Of a stretch of 64,000 nt of DNA, positions 36,995 through 45,768 are shown one piece after another. A program made the translations under genes and the position numbers. The first letter of the stretch is position 1. Each line of letters opens with the position of its first letter. The DNA comes from Nocardia paucivorans NBRC 100373. Its GTDB lineage: Bacteria > Actinomycetota > Actinomycetes > Mycobacteriales > Mycobacteriaceae. The notes below the pieces were generated by a model. It did not search any database, was not told the DNA's origin, and was given only the letters and a program-made list of their open reading frames with translations. The DNA lies in NCBI RefSeq assembly GCF_000308675.1, contig NZ_BAGE01000031.1:1-64000 (forward strand), given 5' to 3'.

Positions 36995-38385
36995 CCCTCG
37001 GCTCCCGTGTGCTGAAGTGTCGCGGCCGGCGGTTCGGTTGTCGCCGCGAGACGGTCGACGAGCCGCCGGTTGAAATCGATGAGTCGAGCGTAGTTCACCC
37101 GCGACAGTCGTTCGTCGGTTCCATGGATCCGCTCCAGGTCCTGTTGGGTGAGCAGGATCGGGGCGAAATTACAGCGGGTGCCGGCCAGGTCGTGGTAATG
37201 CCGGGAATCGGTCGCGCCGGGGACCAGGCCGGTGGTGATCGCGATCCCTGGTACGACGGTCTCGGCCAGGTCTGCGATCAGCGCGAACTCGGGGCCCGGC
37301 CGCTCCACCGGGGACGGTTCCGACGCCATCCCGACGACCTCGATCCGCACCCGCTCGTCGCGCACCGCCTTCCGGCAGTGGGTGAGCACATCCGCCACCG
37401 AGTCGCCGGGCAGAATGCGGAAATTGACCAGCGCCTCGGCGTGCTGGGGCAGCACGTTCGCCTTCACCCCGCCCCGGATCACCGTCGGGGCGGTGGTGGT
37501 GCGCACCAGTGCCTCGGTCTGCGGTCGCATGGCCATGATCCGCAGGATGACGGGGGTGGCGGCCCGAGCGAATCGCAGCAGCCGCCGGCGCGCGGCGGGC
37601 ATGGCCGGACGCAGCCGGGCCAGCATGTCGAACACCACGGGTGTCACCCGCAGCGGCATCGGATGCTCCTGGATCCGGTGCACGGCCCGGGCCAAGCGGC
37701 CCACCGCGGTCGGCCCGTCCGGCATGGAGGAATGTCCACCCGTTTCGGTGACGGTCAGCCGCACCGTGGCGTATCCTTTCTCACCCAGCATGATCGTCGC
37801 CACCGGCCGCCGGATTCCGTCGGCGACGCCCTCGGTGATCACCCCGCCCTCGTCCAGCAGCAGATCGGCCCGCACCCCGGCCTCGCGCAGCCGACGCGCC
37901 ATTCGCACCGCCCCCTCGGTGCCGAACACCTCCTCGTCGTGGCCGAACGCCAGGTACACGGTGTGCCGGGGACGCACTCCGTCGGCCAACGCCGACTCCA
38001 CCGCCTCCAGGATCGCGATCATCCTGCTCTTGTCGTCGATCGCGCCGCGTCCCCAGATGAACTCCTCGTCGACCACACCCGCGAACGGGGGATGGGTCCA
38101 GCCCCGCGATTCGTCGGCGGGGACCACATCCTGGTGGGCGAGCAGGATCGCCGCCGTCCGCGAGGGGTCGACTCCGCGCCAGGTGTAGAGCCTGCTGTGG
38201 CCGAAACGCTCCAGTTCCAGTTCGGCGTGCACGCGGGGGAAGGACCGTTCCAGGTGCTCGGCCAGTCGCGCGAACTCCGCGTCGTCGGTGTCGGCGGGAT
38301 CCTCCCGCGAGACCGTGGCGCAGCGCAGTGCCGTCGCCAACCGTTCGGCGGTCTCGGCGTCGACGGGGGTGATGTGACCGGTCAT
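36991..38385 (-). CDS. M20-family metallopeptidase
   Basis: A 464-residue M20 peptidase, carboxypeptidase S-like. The metal site residues are in LLAHQDVVP (His/Asp), WGRGAIDDKS, FGHDEEVFG (catalytic Glu) and a C-terminal GATDSRHYHD. The dimerisation domain, about residues 190-300, contains TETGGHSSMPDGPTAVG. It should release C-terminal residues from peptides or hydrolyse N-acyl amino acids. ATG 38385 overlaps the CocE stop. Both stop and start overlaps in this operon are ATGA. Confidence 0.9.
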   Translation of the reverse strand: MTGHITPVDAETAERLATALRCATVSREDPADTDDAEFARLAEHLERSFPRVHAELELERFGHSRLYTWRGVDPSRTAAILLAHQDVVPADESRGWTHPPFAGVVDEEFIWGRGAIDDKSRMIAILEAVESALADGVRPRHTVYLAFGHDEEVFGTEGAVRMARRLREAGVRADLLLDEGGVITEGVADGIRRPVATIMLGEKGYATVRLTVTETGGHSSMPDGPTAVGRLARAVHRIQEHPMPLRVTPVVFDMLARLRPAMPAARRRLLRFARAATPVILRIMAMRPQTEALVRTTTAPTVIRGGVKANVLPQHAEALVNFRILPGDSVADVLTHCRKAVRDERVRIEVVGMASEPSPVERPGPEFALIADLAETVVPGIAITTGLVPGATDSRHYHDLAGTRCNFAPILLTQQDLERIHGTDERLSRVNYARLIDFNRRLVDRLAATTEPPAATLQHTGAEG

Positions 38386-40058
38386 CGGACGGTGAGATCG
38401 TTCAGGTTCAAAGGCACCCTCGCATTGTCCAGTATCGCCGGGTCGAGGGCGACGGTCTGTTTCCCGAGCTGCTCGTGCTGTTTGGGGGTGAGCCCACTCG
38501 GCAGGTCGGCCGGCCGGACCGTGCGCAACACCGGCAGTTCGAGCTCGGCCGCCTCCACGTTCACCGGCGCGAAGACCGGGGTGTGCGCCCACTGGTCGTC
38601 CACCACATCGGTGATCTTCACCCCCAGTCGGTGCCCCGCCGGGATCAGCCAGTCGTGGCCGGTCAACTCGATCCGCGCGGTCTCCGACACCGGGGCGATA
38701 CCTCGGGTGACAGCGATCCCGGTGTTGTTCGGGGAGATGTCGTAGACCTCGATCGCGACGGTGGCGTTCGCGGGGCCGTTCGCCCGCACGGTCGCCGTCG
38801 GCAGCCCGGACAGGTGCATATCCCGCGGCAGCGGCTCCGACACCGTCCAGATCTCCCGATCGGGGCCGGGGGGCAGCCCTCGATCCATATAGCGGCCGGT
38901 GCGCAGCGGGATCGGGACGCGCACCGCGTCCGAGGGCGGCCAGCTCTGCTCCGAACGCCACGCGCCGTCGGAACGCCCGACGGAGACCCGCGGTCCGGGA
39001 ACCGTCACATCACGTCCGGCCACATGCCGGTCGAAGAAGGCGAGGATTTCGGGGTTGAAGTCGGGACCGCCGCACGGTTCGTGACAGTCGCGGTGCCCCC
39101 ACATCCCGAACCACGCCTTGTGCTCCCCGGGGCCCTGCACCTTCCACACGTCGAACACCTTCCAGGGCCGGGTGTTGAAATCGCTGAAGCCCTGACCGAG
39201 GAACAGGGGAATGGTGTTACCCGCCATCATGGGGATCAGATTTCGGTCTCGCCAGAACGCGGTGTTGCCGTCGGGGTTCATGATCTGTTTCGCGTACTCG
39301 GCATAGCAGTCGACCGAGATACTCGCCACATTGGCGTGGTACTCGGGCGGGTCGGTGGGATGGCCGGGCAGGGCGGCGATGAGGGAATGCTCGTATCCCA
39401 CCAGATAACCCGGTCGCACCCCGCGTTCGCTGACCGGCTTGATGGCGAAGCGCCAGGGAATTCCCTGCATATAGGCATAGGAGTAAGGGTCGGCGGTGGG
39501 CGCGAACGATGCGACGGCCGCCAGTCCTTTCGGTTTGGTCACCAGGCCCATCAAGGCGGCACGCCCCTCGTAGGAGAGACCGGCCAACCCCACCTTCCCG
39601 GTGGACCACGGTTGGCTCGCCGCCCACTCCACCGCGGTCTTCACATCCGAGCGTTCCCCCGGCCCGCCGTAGTCCGGACACCCCGACGACCCCCCGAATC
39701 CGCGCAGGTCGGCGATGACATAGGTGTATCCGGCCCGAAGGAACTTCTCCACATCGAGGTCGACCACCGTCGGTCCGCCCTCGAGCCGCGGTTCGGCGAT
39801 GTACCCGCCGTGCGCCCGGTACGGGCTCACGGTCAGGATCACCGGGGTGCGGACGTCGTCGGCGAGCCCCAGCGGTCGCAGTACATCGGCGTGCATCCGC
39901 ACCCCGTCGGTGGAGTCGAAGAACTCCTGCCACCAGCGGAACGGCAGTTGCGCCTGCGCCGGGGGCGCGTACCGAACGGCGAACGGCGTCGCGACGGCGA
40001 GCACGGTGACGAGCCCGAGCAGCAGCACCAGCCCGCGCGGCACAGATAATCGTGACAT
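38382..40058 (-). CDS. CocE/NonD-family hydrolase (X-Pro dipeptidyl-peptidase-like)
   Basis: A 558-residue exported hydrolase. It has an N-terminal signal peptide or anchor (residues 8-35). The alpha/beta domain shows ADLRGFGGSSGCPDYGG and the nucleophile elbow GLSYEGRAALMG. The C-terminal domain (about residues 400-540) has the jelly-roll motifs of CocE, such as LSGLPTATVRANG and LGVKITDV. It may hydrolyse peptides or esters outside the membrane. ATG 40058 begins at the signal peptide. First gene of the coupled CocE-M20-lipase operon. Confidence 0.88.
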   Translation of the reverse strand: MSRLSVPRGLVLLLGLVTVLAVATPFAVRYAPPAQAQLPFRWWQEFFDSTDGVRMHADVLRPLGLADDVRTPVILTVSPYRAHGGYIAEPRLEGGPTVVDLDVEKFLRAGYTYVIADLRGFGGSSGCPDYGGPGERSDVKTAVEWAASQPWSTGKVGLAGLSYEGRAALMGLVTKPKGLAAVASFAPTADPYSYAYMQGIPWRFAIKPVSERGVRPGYLVGYEHSLIAALPGHPTDPPEYHANVASISVDCYAEYAKQIMNPDGNTAFWRDRNLIPMMAGNTIPLFLGQGFSDFNTRPWKVFDVWKVQGPGEHKAWFGMWGHRDCHEPCGGPDFNPEILAFFDRHVAGRDVTVPGPRVSVGRSDGAWRSEQSWPPSDAVRVPIPLRTGRYMDRGLPPGPDREIWTVSEPLPRDMHLSGLPTATVRANGPANATVAIEVYDISPNNTGIAVTRGIAPVSETARIELTGHDWLIPAGHRLGVKITDVVDDQWAHTPVFAPVNVEAAELELPVLRTVRPADLPSGLTPKQHEQLGKQTVALDPAILDNARVPLNLNDLTVR

Positions 40059-40204
40059 CACTCCATGGACTATCGGGGGTGCGGGGCCATTCCGTCCAGA
40101 CCCAGAAACCGGGGACGCCGCGAGATCGGGTCGCGGTACGGGGCGAGGTGAGCGGGTTCGTCCCATGCATCGGACCGTGTCCCACGGCAACTATTCTGGG
40201 AACC

Positions 40205-40942
40205 ATGGCAGCAGGTAAGCCCGACAAAGAGGCGAAAGCCGCGGCGAAAGCGGCGCGCAAGAAGCAATCGAAGGAACGTCGTCAGCAGCTCTGGCAGGCG
40301 TTCCAGATGCAGCGCAAGGAAGACAAACTGCTGCTGCCGCTGATGATCGGCGCACTGGTCGTCACCACGGCCGTCCTGGTCGGGATCGGTTTCGTCTTCG
40401 GCCTGCAGTGGTTCATGCTGCCGCTGGGGCTACTGCTCGGCGTGCTGTTCGCGTTCATCATCTTCGGTCGCCGGGTGCAGAGCACCGTCTACCGCCGGGC
40501 CGAGGGCCAGGCCGGCGCCGCGGCCTGGGTCCTGGACAATTTGCAGGGCAAATGGCGGGTGAGCAATGGTGTCGCCGCCACCACCCAGCTGGATGTGGTG
40601 CATCGGGTGATCGGCCTGCCGGGTGTCATCTTCGTCGCCGAGGGCTCCCCGCAGCGGGTTCGGTCGCTGCTGGCGCAGGAGAAGAAGCGCACCGCCCGCC
40701 TCATCGGCGACACCCCGATCTACGACGTGATCATCGGTAACGAGGAGGGGCAGGTGCCGTTGAAGAACCTGCAACGCCACCTCACCAAACTGCCGCGCAA
40801 TATCGACACCAAGCGGATGGACCAGATCGAGGGACGGTTGAGCGCCCTCAGCTCCCGCCGGGGCGGCCCGGCGATGCCGAAGGGCCCGCTGCCGACCGGT
40901 GCCAAGATGCGGGGTGTGCAGCGCACCATCCGCCGTCGCTGA
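40205..40942 (+). CDS. DUF4191 membrane protein
   Basis: A 245-residue protein matching Rv2219-type DUF4191. A Lys/Arg/Ala-rich N-terminal region (residues 1-45) precedes two transmembrane helices (about 48-70 and 72-90). A cytoplasmic domain follows, containing AAWVLDNLQGKWRVSNGVAA and a very basic C-terminus. Function not established. The start is ATG 40205. It lies opposite the RDD gene, as in mycobacteria, just before glnA. Confidence 0.9.
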   Translation: MAAGKPDKEAKAAAKAARKKQSKERRQQLWQAFQMQRKEDKLLLPLMIGALVVTTAVLVGIGFVFGLQWFMLPLGLLLGVLFAFIIFGRRVQSTVYRRAEGQAGAAAWVLDNLQGKWRVSNGVAATTQLDVVHRVIGLPGVIFVAEGSPQRVRSLLAQEKKRTARLIGDTPIYDVIIGNEEGQVPLKNLQRHLTKLPRNIDTKRMDQIEGRLSALSSRRGGPAMPKGPLPTGAKMRGVQRTIRRR

Positions 40943-40955
40943 GCTCGCGGTCCGC

Positions 40956-41411
40956 TCAGCGGGCGCGCACCACGGCGGTACCGGTGGCCTGGTCGTGCAT
41001 ACCGCGTCCGTCCGCGTCGGTGAACAGGGCCGGTACCACGAACGCCAGTAGGATCTGTCGGGCCAATGCCCGGATGAATCCCACCGGCTCCGCCGCGTCC
41101 ACCCGGATCACCCGCAACCGCAGGAAGTACTGTCCGGGGGTGAACCCGAACAGGGTCACCGCGCCGATCCCGATCAGCGCCCACACGAGCAGCGTCAGCT
41201 GCGATACCGCCCCGCCCTGCACGATGAGGGCGGAGATGCCGAGCGCGATCATCCAGTCGACGAACAGGGCTCCGATACGCCGCGCCGTCCCGGCCAGTGA
41301 GCCGACGCCCTCGCGCGGCAGCCCCAACAGCTCGCCCGCGTAGGTTCCGTTCGCCGAATCACCGGGATCGGCGGAGGGTCCGGAAAGCCATGATCCGGTG
41401 ATACGTGCCAT
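40956..41411 (-). CDS. RDD-family membrane protein
   Basis: A 151-residue RDD protein with two or three transmembrane helices: FVDWMIALGISALIV near residue 55, LVWALIGIGAVTLF near 75 and a weaker one near 118. The Arg-Arg and Asp of the RDD fold are in TARRIGALFVDW, and FTPGQYFLRLRV is typical. Role unknown; the same gene lies between DUF4191 and glnA in mycobacteria. ATG 41411 is the start. Confidence 0.88.
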   Translation of the reverse strand: MARITGSWLSGPSADPGDSANGTYAGELLGLPREGVGSLAGTARRIGALFVDWMIALGISALIVQGGAVSQLTLLVWALIGIGAVTLFGFTPGQYFLRLRVIRVDAAEPVGFIRALARQILLAFVVPALFTDADGRGMHDQATGTAVVRAR

Positions 41412-41589
41412 GTGCCCAGGATAGGCGGCCGACTCGACGGCATTCGGACCGGCGCGGGTCCGCGACCGGCACGACAAGGCCCTCGTGTGCTGTATCACCA
41501 CCGCATGCACCCGCGATAGAGTTTCTGGTGCGCTCGACGAATGGTTCTTACACCACTACGTGGCCGGCGACACCTCCGCCACGACACGT

Positions 41590-41627
41590 GTAACACCGGC
41601 GAAACATGGACTTGACGACCGGGAAAC
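41590..41627 (+). promoter_or_regulatory. Two-box GlnR operator before glnA
   Basis: GTAAC, six bases, GAAAC (41590-41605), then six bases, then TTGAC, six bases, GAAAC (41612-41627). This is the full a-site/b-site arrangement of actinobacterial GlnR sites, gTnAc-n6-GaAAc repeated with a 22-bp period. It lies 78 bases before the glnA start. GlnR is expected to control glnA at low nitrogen. The GlnR gene is not in this window. Confidence 0.85.
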
Positions 41628-41705
41628 ACCACGTCCATAGCGTCGATTCGCGACGCCCTGCACTCGATACTGGCTGGGGAACCTGATTCCTATAAGGAGA
41701 ACTAA

Positions 41706-43142
41706 GTGACGTTCAGCACGGCCGACGAGGTCATCAAGTACATCGCCGACGAGGAGGTCGAGTACGTCGACATCCGTTTCAGCGACCTGCCCGGTGTGCA
41801 GCAGCACTTCTCCATCCCGGCGAAGGCGTTCACCGCCGACCTTGCTGAGGACGGCCTGGCGTTCGATGGTTCCTCGGTGCGTGGCTTCCAGTCCATCGAC
41901 GAGTCCGACATGCTGCTGCTGCCCGACTACAGCACCGCACGGCTGGACCCGTTCCGGGCCGCGAAGACGCTCAACATGAACTTCTTCGTGCACGACCCCT
42001 TCACCCGTGAGGCCTACTCCCGCGACCCGCGCAATATCGCCCGCAAGGCGGAGGAGTACCTGCGCTCCACCGGTATCGCCGACACCGCGTTCTTCGGCCC
42101 CGAGGCGGAGTTCTACATCTTCGACTCGATCCGCTACGACTCGGCCATGAACGGCGCGTTCTACAAGATCGAGTCCGTCTCCGGTTCCTGGAACACCGGC
42201 TCCGAGCTCAACCCGGACGGCAGCCTGAACCGCGGCTACAAGGTCCGCAACAAGGGCGGCTACTTCCCCGTGGCTCCCTACGACCACTACGTGGACCTGC
42301 GCGACAAGATCTCCACCAACCTGCAGAACGCCGGTTTCGAGCTGGAGCGCGGCCACCATGAGGTCGGCACCGCCGGTCAGGCCGAGATCAACTACAAGTT
42401 CAACACCCTGTTGCACGCGGCCGACGATCTGCAGCTGTTCAAGTACATCGTCAAGAACACCGCGTGGGCCGAGGGCAAGACCGTCACCTTCATGCCGAAG
42501 CCGCTCTTCGGTGACAACGGCTCGGGTATGCACGTGCACCAGTCGCTGTGGAAGGACGGTAAGCCGCTGTTCCACGACGAGGCCGGCTACGGCGGCCTGT
42601 CGGACCTGGCCCGCCACTACATCGGCGGCATCCTGCACCACGCCCCGTCGCTGCTGGCGTTCACCAACCCCACCGTGAACTCCTACCACCGCCTGGTCCC
42701 CGGCTACGAGGCCCCGATCAACCTGGTGTACTCGCAGCGCAACCGCTCCGCCGCGGTCCGTATCCCGGTCACCGGCAACAACCCGAAGGCCAAGCGCATC
42801 GAGTTCCGCGCCCCCGACTCCTCGGGCAACCCGTACCTGGCCTTCGCCGCCATGCTGATGGCCGGCCTGGACGGCATCAAGAAGAAGATCGAGCCGCTGG
42901 CCCCGGTCGACAAGGACCTCTACGAGCTGCCGCCGGAGGAGGCCAAGAACATTCCGCAGGCCCCCACCAACCTGGCGTCGGTCATCGACCGCTTGGAGGC
43001 CGACCACGAGTACCTCACCGAGGGCAATGTCTTCACCGAGGACCTGATCGAGACCTGGATCACCCTCAAGCGGGAGAACGAGATCGCCCCGGTCAACCTG
43101 CGGCCGCATCCGTACGAGTTCGAGCTGTACTTCGACGTGTAA
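41706..43142 (+). CDS. glnA: Glutamine synthetase type I
   Basis: A 478-residue dodecameric GSI-beta enzyme making glutamine from glutamate, ammonium and ATP. The adenylylation site is Tyr406 in [10 protein letters not shown], the same number as in M. tuberculosis GlnA1. Metal and substrate motifs include [17 protein letters not shown] and [13 protein letters not shown]. The start is GTG 41706 with AAGGAGA seven bases upstream. Transcription is probably controlled by the GlnR operator upstream, activity by GlnE. Confidence 0.97.
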   Translation: MTFSTADEVIKYIADEEVEYVDIRFSDLPGVQQHFSIPAKAFTADLAEDGLAFDGSSVRGFQSIDESDMLLLPDYSTARLDPFRAAKTLNMNFFVHDPFTREAYSRDPRNIARKAEEYLRSTGIADTAFFGPEAEFYIFDSIRYDSAMNGAFYKIESVSGSWNTGSELNPDGSLNRGYKVRNKGGYFPVAPYDHYVDLRDKISTNLQNAGFELERGHHEVGTAGQAEINYKFNTLLHAADDLQLFKYIVKNTAWAEGKTVTFMPKPLFGDNGSGMHVHQSLWKDGKPLFHDEAGYGGLSDLARHYIGGILHHAPSLLAFTNPTVNSYHRLVPGYEAPINLVYSQRNRSAAVRIPVTGNNPKAKRIEFRAPDSSGNPYLAFAAMLMAGLDGIKKKIEPLAPVDKDLYELPPEEAKNIPQAPTNLASVIDRLEADHEYLTEGNVFTEDLIETWITLKRENEIAPVNLRPHPYEFELYFDV

Positions 43143-43220
43143 GCCGTTTCGGCGGTCCGACCTGCGGCAGAGTGCTCACGAACCGCCCTCTGTCCGCAAT
43201 GCGTCCGCAGTAGCGACAAG

Positions 43221-43272
43221 CGAGTCCATCCGTTTCGCGATCACTTCACCGATTGCGAAACGGGTGGACTCG
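43221..43272 (+). terminator. 18-bp inverted repeat downstream of glnA
   Basis: Arms 43221-43238 and 43255-43272 around a 16-base loop. The single imperfect position is T opposite G, a wobble pair in plus-strand RNA but a mismatch in minus-strand RNA, which supports an RNA hairpin at the end of the glnA transcript. There is no T run. It lies 78 bases after the glnA stop and at the border of the accessory segment. Confidence 0.55.
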
Positions 43273-43331
43273 TCCGTGTTCGGCCGCGATTCCGTCCGAG
43301 TTCGCTGTGACGTGGACCTACTCGGAGCCGG

Positions 43332-44147
43332 TCATGCCTTTTTGGGTCGGCCGGTCGGCAACATCCGGTCGCGGTCGAGGCCCATGTTGTAATCCTGGAC
43401 GATCTGCTGCGCCATCGGCGTCGAGCGGGGCGCCGAGCCGCCACCGCTTTGCCGTTGGCGCACCGCGTTCTGCTGCCAGATGGCCGGCGGGCCTCCGCCC
43501 TTCGATACCTTGACGAGTCGCGCATCGTCTGCGAGTTCCCGGTTTCCGGGCCGGTCGAGGACCATGGCCACCGCTCGTAGGACGATATTGTCCCAGGTGC
43601 CGGCGTCGCGCCCCCATGCTCCGCTGACTATCTTCAATACTCGGGCGACCATTCCGGGCTTCTTGCCCATTGCCAGGAGGGCCTGGACGGCGCCGACTCG
43701 GTTCGTGCTCGGGGCGGCTACCACTTGGAGGTCGTTGCCCAGGGATCGCGCTTCCTCGTCGACCCGAATCGCTATGGGGTCGCCGGCCGTCAGGGAGACC
43801 CGGAAATTGTCGAACGGTCCGACCGGCTTGCGACGCTTGTTGGCGGCGAGGAAGAGCTTGGCCTCCTGCTGGATGGTCAGGCCTTCGTAAACCATTGTGT
43901 CCCGCAGGAAGTCGGGGCCTTCTTTGGCAATGCACGCCTGGTTGCCGTGCTGACCGTCGATGATCACCAGTCGGCCGTCGGCCCGTTTCGCGACCAGGGC
44001 CGGGAGAAGCTTTTCCACATCCCAGTCCTGGGTGATCCGCGCGGTCCGGGCAGCGATTTCCTCGCGCTGCATGTAGAGACGCCCGGTGTCCATCGATGGG
44101 TCGACGGTGAGATCCCCCACCCTGATCCGCTCGAACCTCTTGTCCAT
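43332..44147 (-). CDS. ParB-like DGQH-domain protein (DUF6551-like)
   Basis: A 271-residue protein. Residues 1-80 form a ParB-N-like fold: an early KRFERIRVGDLTVD, then VIIDGQHGNQACI, which resembles the DGQHR signature but has Gly for Arg. The rest is helical and basic, ending GRPKKA. Such proteins are common in phages and mobile elements of actinobacteria. It is opposite in strand to glnA and to the next genes, and no integrase or transposase accompanies it. ATG 44147 has GGTGGG upstream. Function unknown. Confidence 0.65.
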   Translation of the reverse strand: MDKRFERIRVGDLTVDPSMDTGRLYMQREEIAARTARITQDWDVEKLLPALVAKRADGRLVIIDGQHGNQACIAKEGPDFLRDTMVYEGLTIQQEAKLFLAANKRRKPVGPFDNFRVSLTAGDPIAIRVDEEARSLGNDLQVVAAPSTNRVGAVQALLAMGKKPGMVARVLKIVSGAWGRDAGTWDNIVLRAVAMVLDRPGNRELADDARLVKVSKGGGPPAIWQQNAVRQRQSGGGSAPRSTPMAQQIVQDYNMGLDRDRMLPTGRPKKA

Positions 44148-44557
44148 CTTGTTCCCACCTGCTCGCTCACACCCCGCCGGAGCAACTTCCTATCAGGCCA
44201 GGAAAATCCGTTGGCCTGGGCAATATTTCATGTCCAGAGGAATTGGAGGTCATTGCGCTGCGGCGGTGCGCATGTGCTCCCGGTGCCGGGTCTTGCGGGT
44301 CGGACCGCCGATGTCGAATGCGATGTCCGGTGCTGTCGACGATGCGAGCGCAGGATCGGTGCCGTCGGGTTTCCGGGATGAATCGCCGCGCGTGTTCGAC
44401 TCCGATGCCGAGCTCGATATCGATCCTGTCGCCGCGGGGAGAGGCGCGTTGCCGACGAACGCATTGTCAATAGTGGGTACAACCGTATGGGGTCGACTGT
44501 CTATGGTGGTAGGTATCGCCGAAAGGCGTTGTCGCTTGTATCGCCGGAAGGGAAGCC
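44148..44557. other. Divergent interval with a hairpin and a doubtful frame
   Basis: It holds an inverted repeat, CAGGCCA (44194-44200) and TGGCCTG (44212-44218). A plus-strand frame from about 44311 has moderate codon bias and an acidic product, but no ribosome site and no family resemblance, so it is not called. Promoters for the two divergent genes should lie here. Confidence 0.45.
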
Positions 44558-45148
44558 GTGGTCGGCATGAGTGAGGGACCACCGAACTGGCTGTCGGCAG
44601 CGCGCGAGTATCGAGCTTCCGTTCCGCAGAGAACACCTATCGTTTCCTACCTCTTCGGGAAACAGGAGTCGTCGGAATCCGATTCCGGGCGCGGTGTTTC
44701 GACGGAAGATCCGAGAATCATGCATGGTCGGGTTTCCCCGTCGCCGCGGGCGGACGTCCCCGTCGACGAGCCGAACGACACCGCGTCCAAGCCGGAGAAA
44801 CGCTCCGGCGAGCTCGACCACGTGTCCCCGCCGACCGGCGCGGCCGGGGAAGGCATCGAGCCCGCCCTCGATCCGATACCGCAGGCACTGGCCCTGGCTC
44901 AGGTGCGTAAGGACATACTCGCCGGTGGTTCCGGTATCGATCCGGCATCCTCCGGCAGGCTCGTGGCCGAGCGATTCGGTGTCGGCTGGATCGTGTATCC
45001 ACCCGCGATCGGTGGGCAGCGCACCGCCACGATCTACTACGTCACCGACGACGGAGAGCTCGAAAGGAACTCTTCCGTGTCGGATCCATCCGCCTATCTC
45101 GAATACGTCGAGCAGCGGTTCTGGCAACGTCGGGCTCTGTTCGAGTAG
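44558..45148 (+). CDS. Hypothetical protein, accessory region
   Basis: A 196-residue protein in two parts. Residues 1-100 are low-complexity (Pro, Ser, Glu). The C-terminal 90 residues look folded: LALAQVRKDILAGG, RFGVGWIVYPPAIGGQRTA and YLEYVEQRFWQRRALFE. GTG 44558 is preferred because GGAAGGGAAG lies immediately upstream; ATG 44567 is possible. No family is recognised. The domain pattern, a linker and a small alpha-beta tail, would fit a secretion-associated or toxin-immunity protein, but nothing proves it. Confidence 0.55.
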   Translation: MVGMSEGPPNWLSAAREYRASVPQRTPIVSYLFGKQESSESDSGRGVSTEDPRIMHGRVSPSPRADVPVDEPNDTASKPEKRSGELDHVSPPTGAAGEGIEPALDPIPQALALAQVRKDILAGGSGIDPASSGRLVAERFGVGWIVYPPAIGGQRTATIYYVTDDGELERNSSVSDPSAYLEYVEQRFWQRRALFE

Positions 45149-45355
45149 ACCACCCGGCCTCCGCGGTTCGCCGCGCCGACGACGCTGCCGCGAATCCGGC
45201 GTGCGGCGTCACGGTGGCGACATCGACTTCGGGCGCGTATGCGCCGTCCGCGACGGAGAAATGCTCTGGCGACCAACCGTGAAATCGGCGGGAAACTTCG
45301 TGCAATCCGGCCTCGCTCCTTGTTCTCGACTTGCGCCACCCACCCGCTACCTCTA

Positions 45356-45381
45356 TGGTTCATTACATGAGTAATGAACCA
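45356..45381 (+). promoter_or_regulatory. Operator of the GntR-ABC operon
   Basis: TGGTTCATTAC, four bases, GTAATGAACCA: a perfect 11-bp inverted repeat 25 bases before the GTG of the GntR gene. YtrA-type regulators bind such sites and repress their own operon. It is the only strongly A/T-rich stretch nearby. Confidence 0.8.
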
Positions 45382-45405
45382 CTCAACCGAGGAAGGTGAG
45401 GCTCG

Positions 45406-45768
45406 GTGCTCGAGGACGGTAAGCCGCTCTTTCGGCAGATCGCGGAGATGATCGAGAACGCGATCATCGATGGATCGCTGCCCGAGGAGGCGCAGGCACC
45501 GTCGTCGAACGAGCTTGCGGCCTTTCATCGAATCAACCCGGCGACGGCGGCCAAGGGGCTCAATCAGCTGGTGTCCGACGGGATTCTGTACAAGAAACGA
45601 GGGATCGGGATGTTCGTGACGACCGGTGCGCGCAACGCGTTGCGGTTGCGGCGGAAGGAGAGTTTCGCCCAGCAGTACATCGATCCGCTTCTCGCCGAGG
45701 CGGACAAGCTGGGAATGGGTCGGGACGAACTCAAGACCATGATCGATCAGCGAGGTGGGGTGCTATGA
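45406..45768 (+). CDS. GntR-family regulator, YtrA type
   Basis: A 120-residue regulator. The winged helix (residues 5-75) contains PLFRQIAEMIENAIIDGSLP and HRINPATAAKGLNQLVSDGIL. A short C-terminal dimerisation tail of about 45 residues defines the YtrA subgroup. Relatives repress ABC exporter operons and respond to cell-wall antibiotics. The start is GTG 45406, with GAGGAAGG upstream. Its stop overlaps the ATPase start (ATGA). Confidence 0.88.
   Translation: MLEDGKPLFRQIAEMIENAIIDGSLPEEAQAPSSNELAAFHRINPATAAKGLNQLVSDGILYKKRGIGMFVTTGARNALRLRRKESFAQQYIDPLLAEADKLGMGRDELKTMIDQRGGVL

Noticed and set aside
44311..44574. Plus-strand frame in the divergent interval
   Set aside because: Moderate codon bias only, no ribosome site and overlap with the expected promoter of the next gene.
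43143..45405. Prophage or integrative element
   Set aside because: No integrase, transposase, terminase, tRNA target or flanking direct repeats were seen; only a ParB-like gene suggests mobility.
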